In this document: in pieces, positions 1 through 4,203 of the stretch | How positions within the stretch are numbered: the stretch's first letter is position 1 | Layout of the letters: every line of letters starts with the position of its first letter | Assembly: GCA_020860985.1 (NCBI GenBank) | Contig: JAJBTG010000034.1 | Coordinates: forward strand, 614-6,163 | Direction: 5' to 3' | From: Oscillospiraceae bacterium | Lineage (GTDB): Bacteria; Bacillota; Clostridia; UBA1381 | Length of the DNA: 5,550 nucleotides | Notes under the pieces: generated by a model | What the model was told of the DNA's origin: nothing | Database searches by the model: none | The model's input: the letters and a program-made list of their open reading frames with translations, nothing else | Made by a program: the position numbers and the translations under genes

Positions 1-378
1 ACCTGCAATCCGCCGTATATGAACGTTGGAGCGGGGTTTATAAACAATGCCGATACACAGGCGATTTCCCGACATTAAATCATGTGCGGCTTGGACGATG
101 TAATCCGCGTAAGCGCGGAGCTTCTCGTTCCTAACGGACGTTTCTTTATGGTGCATCGTCCGGCGCGGATAGCCGATATTATGTGCGCTATGCGCAGGTA
201 CAAGATTGAGCCGAAAAAGCTCCGCTTTGTGCATCCGTCGCCGTATAAGACACCCAATATGCTGCTGATAGAGGGAATGTACTGCGGGGGAGATGAGCTT
301 AAGCTTCTTCCGCCGCTCTATGTATATAACGAAAAAGGTACATATTCGGAGGAAATAGACAAAATTTATGGAAGGTAG
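1..378 (+). pseudogene. yabB: yabB/TrmN6-like tRNA (adenine-N6)-methyltransferase, 3' part, interrupted by an in-frame stop
   Basis: The reading frame enters from the left edge with an NPPY motif (bases 7-18), the catalytic motif IV of N6-adenine methyltransferases. It continues colinearly with the C-terminal half of the YabB/TrmN6-like family, annotated as modifying adenine 37 of tRNA. Recognisable blocks are VHRPARIADIM, AMRRYKIEPKKLRFVHPSP, MLLIEG and LPPLYVYNEKGTY. A TAA codon at 76-78 falls between RH and IMC, where I recall relatives having Glu (RHE-I). One base change from GAA explains it, and the frame is unbroken on both sides. TAA ends several other genes here, so codon reassignment is unlikely. 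The ATG at 82 has no Shine-Dalgarno site and would lack the SAM-binding half, so I do not call it a separate gene. The stop (TAG) lies 3 nt before rsmI, so the two are cotranscribed. The family is fairly certain. Whether the gene is truly broken or the base is an assembly error cannot be told. Confidence 0.8.
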
Positions 379-381
379 ATT

Positions 382-1245
382 ATGAACGGTACATTATATT
401 TATGCGCGACTCCCATAGGAAATTTGGGAGATATATCCGTGCGCTGCCTTGAGATTTTCAACGAGGTCGATTTAATCGCGGCGGAGGACACAAGGAGGAC
501 AATTCAGCTTTTGAATCATTTCGGGATTTCAAAGCCGCTCACGAGCTACCATGAGCATAATAAGCGTGAAAAGGGCGAATATATTATAAATCTTTTGAAG
601 CAGGGCAAGAATGTAGCGCAGGTTTCCGACGCGGGAACCCCCGCAATTTCCGACCCCGGGGAGGATTTGGTTCGCTTGTGCATCGAAAACGACATTAATG
701 TAACCTCCGTTCCGGGACCTGTAGCCGGAATCAACGCATTGATTTTATCGGGACTTTCTACAAGACGGTATGCCTTCGAGGGATTTTTATCCGTGAATAA
801 AAGGCATCGACGCGAGCATCTCGAGAGCGTAAGGAATGACACGCACACGCTGATTTTTTACGAAGCCCCTCATAAGCTCAAATATACGCTTGCGGATATG
901 CTGGATGTGTTCGGGGGCGAACGCAGAATCGCGCTTGTGCGCGAGCTTACAAAGCTGCATGAGGAGGTAATCCGTACCACCTTGGCTCAGGCGCAGTCGC
1001 TCTATACCGAGAAGCAGCCGCGCGGCGAATATGTAATTGTAATCGAGGGCGCGGACGAAAAGAGCGCGGAATCGGATGAAAACATCTGGGAGGGTATAAG
1101 CGTTATCGAGCACGTTGAAAAATATATCGCGGAGGGAATGACGTCCAAGGATGCAATTAAGCGTGCCGCAAAGGACAGAGGTCTTGCAAAGCGCGATGTT
1201 TACAATGAATATCATAAAGGAGCATCGGAAAATGAAGAAGAATAA
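382..1245 (+). CDS. rsmI: 16S rRNA (cytidine(1402)-2'-O)-methyltransferase RsmI
   Basis: RsmI uses S-adenosylmethionine to 2'-O-methylate C1402 of 16S rRNA in the ribosomal decoding centre; it is cytoplasmic. The 287-residue length is normal. The tetrapyrrole-methylase-type fold shows its signatures in order: LYLCATPIGNLGDIS (residues 5-19), AAEDTRRT (33-40), SYHEHN (55-60), VSDAGTPAISDPG (81-93), VPGPVAGINAL (110-120), FYEAPHKL (159-166), ALVRELTKLHEE (184-195) and PRGEYVIVIEG (213-223). Residues 240-278 form the small C-terminal helical domain of RsmI proteins (EGMTSKDAIKRAAKDRG). The usual FEGFLP reads FEGFLS at 132-137, a minor change. The start ATG has GGAAGG at 370-375, inside the last codons of the preceding gene, with 6-nt spacing. 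The 3' end overlaps the next gene by 14 nt. In Bacillus the same neighbour pair (yabB, yabC/rsmI) occurs, supporting a shared translation-maintenance operon. Confidence 0.97.
   Translation: MNGTLYLCATPIGNLGDISVRCLEIFNEVDLIAAEDTRRTIQLLNHFGISKPLTSYHEHNKREKGEYIINLLKQGKNVAQVSDAGTPAISDPGEDLVRLCIENDINVTSVPGPVAGINALILSGLSTRRYAFEGFLSVNKRHRREHLESVRNDTHTLIFYEAPHKLKYTLADMLDVFGGERRIALVRELTKLHEEVIRTTLAQAQSLYTEKQPRGEYVIVIEGADEKSAESDENIWEGISVIEHVEKYIAEGMTSKDAIKRAAKDRGLAKRDVYNEYHKGASENEEE
1216..1222 (+). promoter_or_regulatory. Shine-Dalgarno site inside rsmI that sets the start of the 93-residue gene
   Basis: AAAGGAG lies 9 nt before the ATG at 1232. It favours that start over in-frame ATGs at 1151 and 1205, which lack such a site and would overlap rsmI further. 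Confidence 0.7.
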
Positions 1246-1513
1246 ATGGTTTATGGTCGCGGCGGTTGCCGCCGCCGGCGTATACGGGATTGTGCGTGGC
1301 AAGGGGATTTTCAACAAGCCTCGTTTTCGCAGCCAGCATGATGCCGTTTCGAGAGACGTAAATCAGCGTTATCCCGGCGCGACATATACGCCTATAGAAG
1401 CGACTGAAAACGGTTGGGCGACTGTGGTAATCAGAGCGGGTCAGCCGAAAATTCTGTTGTATGTCACTCAGAGCGACGATGGATTTTATATATTTCATGA
1501 GGTATCGGAGTAA
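1232..1513 (+). CDS. Small single-pass membrane protein of unknown function (93 aa)
   Basis: I do not recognise this protein's family. Translation from ATG 1232 gives 93 residues: a short basic N-terminus (MKKNKW), one hydrophobic Ala/Val-rich segment (about residues 6-21), a basic stretch (RGKGIFNKPRFR, 23-34), then a soluble domain. By the positive-inside tendency the membrane orientation is ambiguous, since both flanks are basic. The segment could also be an uncleaved signal anchor. The soluble part reads like one helix (about 35-47, ending RYPGA) followed by beta strands (ATVVIRAG, KILLYVTQ, GFYIFHEV), a layout reminiscent of PepSY-like domains, but that is only a resemblance. The gene overlaps the 3' end of rsmI by 14 nt in another frame, implying translational coupling, and has an AAAGGAG site. 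That arrangement supports a real gene. No function can be assigned. Confidence 0.8.
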   Translation: MKKNKWFMVAAVAAAGVYGIVRGKGIFNKPRFRSQHDAVSRDVNQRYPGATYTPIEATENGWATVVIRAGQPKILLYVTQSDDGFYIFHEVSE

Positions 1514-1540
1514 CCAAAAAGCCTTCTTTCGCATAGTATA
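1513..1540 (+). promoter_or_regulatory. Possible sporulation sigma-K/E-type promoter before the Cys-rich gene
   Basis: AC at 1513-1514, a 17-nt gap, then CATAGTATA at 1532-1540 fits the Bacillus sigma-K pattern (AC, 16-17 nt, CATAnnnTA). Initiation would give a leader of roughly 20-25 nt containing the Shine-Dalgarno site. Only eight bases are fixed in the pattern and nothing else in the window shows that this organism sporulates, so the call is tentative. No good sigma-A promoter is visible in this gap. Confidence 0.25.
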
Positions 1541-1554
1541 CAGTACAAATTGCG

Positions 1555-1563
1555 TAAGGAGGT
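1555..1563 (+). promoter_or_regulatory. Near-perfect Shine-Dalgarno site of the Cys-rich gene
   Basis: TAAGGAGGT is complementary to the 16S rRNA tail and lies 6 nt before ATG 1570. It decides the frame against a competing ATG at 1550, whose reading frame would run through this site. Confidence 0.85.
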
Positions 1564-1569
1564 ATTTTT

Positions 1570-1761
1570 ATGGGACTTTTCGGAGGAAACAGCTGCGGAA
1601 ATGACGGCGGCGGTGAATGGATATGGATTATCATTATATTGGTACTTATATTCTTCTGCTGCGGTGACGGCGGATTGTTCGGAGGAAACAACAACAATAA
1701 TTGCTGCTGCTGCGAACCATGCTGCGACCCATGCGAGCGCAAGCATGACGACTGCTGCTGA
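1570..1761 (+). CDS. Small glycine/cysteine-rich membrane protein (63 aa)
   Basis: The 63-residue protein has a Gly/Asn-rich N-terminus (MGLFGGNSCGNDGGG), one strongly hydrophobic segment (residues 17-31, WIWIIIILVLIFFCC), a second GLFGGN motif (35-40), an Asn run (40-44) and a Cys-rich tail. It has 12 cysteines (9, 30, 31, 45-48, 51, 52, 55, 62, 63). Short Gly/Cys-rich single-pass proteins of this sort are common in Clostridia and usually annotated hypothetical or, loosely, 'chorion class high-cysteine' protein. Their role is not known to me. The clustered Cys residues could bind metal or form disulfides or thiol cross-links, as in some spore-coat proteins, but no defined metal site is evident. 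The start is fixed by an excellent Shine-Dalgarno site. The gene is last in the cluster and is followed 6 nt later by a strong terminator. A possible sporulation-type promoter lies upstream. It is very likely a real gene, with function unknown. Confidence 0.85.
   Translation: MGLFGGNSCGNDGGGEWIWIIIILVLIFFCCGDGGLFGGNNNNNCCCCEPCCDPCERKHDDCC
1579..1690 (+). repeat. Short direct repeat encoding FGGN twice in the Cys-rich gene
   Basis: TTCGGAGGAAACA occurs at 1579-1591 and again at 1678-1690, 99 bp apart and in the same frame, giving LFGGN on each side of the membrane segment. It may reflect internal duplication or selection on the motif. The identity stops quickly outside the 13 bases. Confidence 0.5.
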
Positions 1762-1767
1762 CATGGA

Positions 1768-1806
1768 AGGACTGCCGCGATTTAAGCGGCAGTCTTATTT
1801 TTTTTT
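1768..1806 (+). terminator. Strong intrinsic terminator closing the rsmI cluster
   Basis: GACTGCCGC (1770-1778) pairs perfectly with GCGGCAGTC (1786-1794) across a 7-nt loop. A G-U and an A-U pair extend the stem to 1768-1796. TTATTTTTTTTT (1795-1806) follows. The stem starts a few bases after the TGA of the Cys-rich gene and separates the housekeeping cluster from the marR-ABC cassette. Confidence 0.95.
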
Positions 1807-1896
1807 GCGGCGGTAAGGCTCACGGAGCGCGGGGCGGCGCGATTTATTTAAAGATTAACAATTAATGAACAAAGTGTGAATAATCGCTTTAACGTA
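1807..1896. other. Intergenic spacer before the marR promoter
   Basis: This 90-nt gap has no gene. A GC-rich stretch (about 1807-1842) holding a minor hairpin (GCTC-ACG-GAGC, 1818-1828) gives way to AT-rich DNA. That DNA includes a small perfect inverted repeat ATTAA-CAA-TTAAT (1854-1866), about 30 bp before the -35 box. A role as a second regulator site or AT-rich promoter enhancer is possible, but nothing supports it beyond position. Confidence 0.5.
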
Positions 1897-1925
1897 TTGA
1901 CATTGATTTAATTCGACTGTATAAT
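1897..1925 (+). promoter_or_regulatory. Consensus sigma-A promoter of the marR-type gene
   Basis: TTGACA (1897-1902) and TATAAT (1920-1925) are both exact consensus hexamers with the optimal 17-nt spacer. Transcription should start near 1932, giving a leader of about 26 nt. A promoter this strong before a regulator gene makes sense if the gene is autorepressed, which the adjoining inverted repeat suggests. Confidence 0.93.
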
Positions 1926-1926
1926 A

Positions 1927-1938
1927 GTAGTACGCTAC
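1927..1938 (+). promoter_or_regulatory. Probable MarR-type operator 1 (GTAG-N4-CTAC) over the marR start site
   Basis: GTAG-TACG-CTAC is a 4-4-4 inverted repeat beginning one base after the -10 box and covering the expected transcription start. The same half-sites occur before the ABC gene at 2438-2449, and by eye I found no third copy in the window. MarR-family dimers typically bind inverted repeats overlapping the promoters they repress, so this is a likely autorepression site. Binding is inferred, not shown. Confidence 0.65.
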
Positions 1939-1957
1939 GTAAATGGAGTGAAGGGTT

Positions 1958-2395
1958 ATGAATGATAATGTAGGAATCGGATTTTATCTGAAAAAAATAA
2001 ACGATTTTCTTACGGCGAACGGCAATAATCATTTAAAGCAACTTGATATGACCGTTTCACAGATGCATATCTTAATGTTTGTTGTCCATAGCGAAAAATC
2101 TACGGTACTGCAAAAGGACATTGAGAGGTTTTTCAAATTAAAGCACCCGACGCTGGTAGGGCTGCTTCAGCGCATGGAGAAGAAGGAATTGATACGTGTT
2201 GAGGAAAATCCCGACGACCGCCGCGGCAACAGGGTTGTAGCTTTGGAAAAAGGAATACGGATGGCATCCGAGATGTTGGAGGGAAGAAAGTATATGGATG
2301 ATATGCTTACCCGCGACCTCAGCGAGGAACAGAAAAACGAGCTTATGGAACTGTTGCGTATTATCTATACAAAAACCTGTGCGGGCAATGGCTAA
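1958..2395 (+). CDS. MarR-family winged helix-turn-helix transcriptional regulator
   Basis: This 145-residue protein has the normal size and layout of MarR regulators, which bind DNA as dimers and are released by small ligands such as drugs or phenolic compounds. An N-terminal dimerisation helix (about 5-25) leads into the winged-helix domain: helix MTVSQMHILMFVVH (31-44), helix LQKDIERFFK (51-60), recognition helix HPTLVGLLQRMEKKELI (63-79) and wing. The wing carries the family hallmark NPDDRRGNRVVAL (84-96, with Asp86-Asp87-Arg88-Arg89). C-terminal helices (about 100-140) complete the dimer interface. The start ATG has GGAGTG at 1945-1950. The gene sits behind a consensus promoter with a putative operator over its start site and is followed by the ABC genes that carry the same repeat, so it is probably their local repressor. 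The ligand cannot be predicted. The family is certain; the target is inferred from context. Confidence 0.95.
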   Translation: MNDNVGIGFYLKKINDFLTANGNNHLKQLDMTVSQMHILMFVVHSEKSTVLQKDIERFFKLKHPTLVGLLQRMEKKELIRVEENPDDRRGNRVVALEKGIRMASEMLEGRKYMDDMLTRDLSEEQKNELMELLRIIYTKTCAGNG

Positions 2396-2423
2396 AAAAA
2401 TTAGACCGTAGGTCTATTTTTTT
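2395..2423 (+). terminator. A/T-flanked hairpin at the end of marR, likely (bidirectional) intrinsic terminator
   Basis: TAGACC (2402-2407) and GGTCTA (2411-2416) pair around a GTA loop. An A tract before and a T tract (2417-2423) after extend the pairing beyond one T-T mismatch. The A tract begins in the marR stop codon. The stem is short, so read-through into the ABC genes is plausible. The symmetric A/T flanks would also allow termination on the other strand. Confidence 0.6.
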
Positions 2424-2450
2424 GACAACATAAAATGGTAGCAAACTACT
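2422..2450 (+). promoter_or_regulatory. Probable promoter region of the ABC transporter genes (elements ambiguous)
   Basis: Two readings compete. TAAAAT at 2431-2436 matches the -10 consensus at five of six positions and sits exactly one base before the inverted repeat, as TATAAT does at marR, but no good -35 lies 16-18 nt upstream. Alternatively TTGACA at 2422-2427 is a perfect -35, but the hexamer 17 nt later (ACTACT, 2445-2450) is poor. The first reading gives a start near 2443 with a leader of about 27 nt; the second would place the start within the Shine-Dalgarno site. Some transcription may also come from marR read-through. Confidence 0.45.
2438..2449 (+). promoter_or_regulatory. Probable MarR-type operator 2 (GTAG-N4-CTAC) before the ABC genes
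   Basis: GTAG-CAAA-CTAC repeats the half-sites of the marR operator. From the -10-like box to 7 nt past the repeat, the two regions (1920-1944 and 2431-2455) agree at 18 of 25 positions. At this copy, outer bases TAAA (2431-2434) and TTTA (2453-2456) add to the symmetry. The placement suggests repression of the transporter by the adjacent MarR protein. Confidence 0.6.
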
Positions 2451-2455
2451 TATTT

Positions 2456-2463
2456 AAAGGAGG
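2456..2463 (+). promoter_or_regulatory. Shine-Dalgarno site of the first ABC gene
   Basis: AAAGGAGG lies 6 nt before ATG 2470 and fixes that start; strong translation is expected. Confidence 0.85.
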
Positions 2464-2469
2464 AATTAC

Positions 2470-4203
2470 ATGATTAAGAAGCTGCTTGGAAGTGTGAGGG
2501 AATACAAGAGAGATTCTTTATTGTCTCCGATATTCGTCACGCTCGAGGTTATTATGGAGGTAATTATACCGTATCTTATGGCTGAGCTTATAGATAAGGG
2601 TATAGACAACGGAAATATGAATTATATACTTAAAATGGGTATAGTTCTCGCTATTTCCTGCGTAATATCGCTTACGTTCGGAGCGCTGTCGGGAAAGTAT
2701 GCGGCAAGCGCCTCTGCCGGATTTGCGAAGAATTTGAGAAAGGATATGTTCTATAATGTACAGAAATTCTCTTTCTCGAATATAGATAAGTTTTCAACGT
2801 CGAGTATTGTTACAAGACTTACAACTGACGTTACAAATGTGCAGAACGCTTATCAAATGATAATCAGAGTGGCTGTAAGAAGTCCGCTTATGCTGATATT
2901 CTCGATGATTATGGCGTTCAGTATAAATCACAGACTGTCGCTGATATTCCTCGGGGCGGTACCGATTCTCGGCGTCGGACTGTATTTAATCGCGTCGAAC
3001 GCGCATCCGATATTCGAGCGCGTATTCAAAATTTACGATAAGCTCAATAATGTGGTTCAGGAAAATCTGCACGGCATAAGAGTCGTAAAATCGTATGTGC
3101 GCGAGGATTACGAGGAAAAGAAGTTTAAGAATGTATCGCAGGACATTTACGGCGATTTTGTGAAGGCGGAAAAGCTGATTGCCTTTAACTCGCCGCTTAT
3201 GCAGTTTGCGGCATACGGCTGTATGCTTTTAATATCGTGGTTCGGCGCGAAATTTATCGTTTCGTCAACCATGACCACCGGTGAGCTTACGAGCCTTATT
3301 TCGTATACGATGCAGATACTTATGAGCCTTATGCTGCTTTCGATGATTTTCGTAATGGTTATTATGGCGAGAGCGTCCGCGGAAAGAATTACGGAAATTC
3401 TTGTTGAGGACAGCGATTTGAAAAATCCCGAAAATCCGGTATACGAAATCAAGAACGGCGATATTTCTTTCAGAAATGTAAACTTCGGCTATTCAAAGAA
3501 GAAAAGAAAGCTTTGCTTAAAGGATATTAATATTGATATTAAATCGGGCGAAACCATCGGCATAATAGGCGGAACCGGAAGCTCCAAATCGAGCCTTGTG
3601 CAGCTTATTCCGCGCCTTTATGACACGCTCGACGGCGAGGTTTTGGTCGGCGGAAGAAACGTAAAGGAATACGATATTAAATCCCTGCGCGACGAGGTCG
3701 CGATGGTATTGCAGAAGAACGTGCTGTTCTCCGGTACCATAAAGGAAAATCTGCGTTGGGGCAACGACCAAGCGACGGATGAGGAGCTTGTAAGGGTTTG
3801 TCGCCTTGCGCAGGCTGACGAGTTTATCCAAACTTTCCCGAATAAGTACGACACACATATAGAGCAGGGCGGTTCAAACGTATCGGGCGGACAAAAGCAA
3901 AGACTTTGTATCGCGAGAGCGCTTTTAAAGAAACCGAAAATTCTTATACTTGACGACAGCACCAGCGCGGTTGACACAAAAACCGACGCGAGTATAAGAC
4001 GCGCGTTCCGCGAGGAAATTCCCGATACAACGAAGATAATCATAGCTCAAAGAATTTCCTCCGTTGAGGACGCCGACAAGATAATTGTAATGGATAATGG
4101 CGCGATAAATGGCATAGGAACGCACGAGGAGCTTCTCAAGAGCAACGAGATATACCGCGAGGTATACAGCTCGCAGGTGAAAGGAGGCGCTGACGATGAA
4201 TAA
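2470..4203 (+). CDS. ABC exporter half-subunit, degenerate-site partner (multidrug/lipid type)
   Basis: This 577-residue half-transporter has the exporter order of membrane domain then ATPase. Six hydrophobic segments lie at about 18-40, 53-73, 130-150, 156-175, 242-264 and 275-300; the nucleotide-binding domain spans about 330-570. Its motifs are Walker A GGTGSSKSS (367-375), Q-loop Gln415, signature VSGGQ (471-475), Walker B ILILDD (491-496), D-loop SAVD (499-502) and switch region IIAQR (524-528). Asp496 replaces the catalytic Glu, Gln527 replaces the switch His, and Ser372 replaces the last Walker A Gly. The first two are the changes described for the degenerate half (TM287) of heterodimeric exporters such as TM287/288, with BmrC/BmrD a related pair. 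Its intact signature should complete the catalytic site of its partner, the next gene, which it overlaps by 8 nt. The substrate is unknown; the MarR neighbour suggests drug or toxic-compound efflux at the cytoplasmic membrane. Confidence 0.95.
   Translation: MIKKLLGSVREYKRDSLLSPIFVTLEVIMEVIIPYLMAELIDKGIDNGNMNYILKMGIVLAISCVISLTFGALSGKYAASASAGFAKNLRKDMFYNVQKFSFSNIDKFSTSSIVTRLTTDVTNVQNAYQMIIRVAVRSPLMLIFSMIMAFSINHRLSLIFLGAVPILGVGLYLIASNAHPIFERVFKIYDKLNNVVQENLHGIRVVKSYVREDYEEKKFKNVSQDIYGDFVKAEKLIAFNSPLMQFAAYGCMLLISWFGAKFIVSSTMTTGELTSLISYTMQILMSLMLLSMIFVMVIMARASAERITEILVEDSDLKNPENPVYEIKNGDISFRNVNFGYSKKKRKLCLKDINIDIKSGETIGIIGGTGSSKSSLVQLIPRLYDTLDGEVLVGGRNVKEYDIKSLRDEVAMVLQKNVLFSGTIKENLRWGNDQATDEELVRVCRLAQADEFIQTFPNKYDTHIEQGGSNVSGGQKQRLCIARALLKKPKILILDDSTSAVDTKTDASIRRAFREEIPDTTKIIIAQRISSVEDADKIIVMDNGAINGIGTHEELLKSNEIYREVYSSQVKGGADDE
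4180..4187 (+). promoter_or_regulatory. Shine-Dalgarno site of the second ABC gene, inside the first
   Basis: AAAGGAGG lies 8 nt before ATG 4196, within the last codons of the first subunit. With the ATGAATAA overlap it implies coupled translation, suited to two subunits needed in equal amounts. Confidence 0.85.

Noticed and set aside
76..78. Reassignment of TAA to a sense codon
   Set aside because: TAA cleanly terminates rsmI, the 93-residue gene, the marR-type gene and the first ABC gene at family-typical lengths.
82..378. A separate 98-residue gene starting at ATG 82
   Set aside because: It is the C-terminal part of the methyltransferase after the in-frame stop; there is no Shine-Dalgarno site and it would lack the SAM-binding half.
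1151..1231. Longer N-terminus for the 93-residue membrane protein, starting at 1151 or 1205
   Set aside because: The extension lies inside conserved rsmI coding sequence and lacks a ribosome site, while AAAGGAG is correctly spaced for ATG 1232.
1495..1764. Minus-strand frames opposite the Cys-rich gene
   Set aside because: They arise from the GC-repetitive Cys and Gly codons of the plus-strand gene and have no minus-strand ribosome site or promoter that I can see.
1550..1816. 88-residue reading frame overlapping the Cys-rich gene
   Set aside because: Its frame runs across the Cys-rich gene's Shine-Dalgarno site and through the terminator hairpin, and the product is an Ala/Thr-rich frame shadow.
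1844..2459. TTATTTAAAG present at 1844-1853 and 2450-2459 as a second shared regulatory element
   Set aside because: It is AT-rich and low in complexity, and its position differs between the two promoters (upstream of -35 in one, running into the Shine-Dalgarno site in the other).
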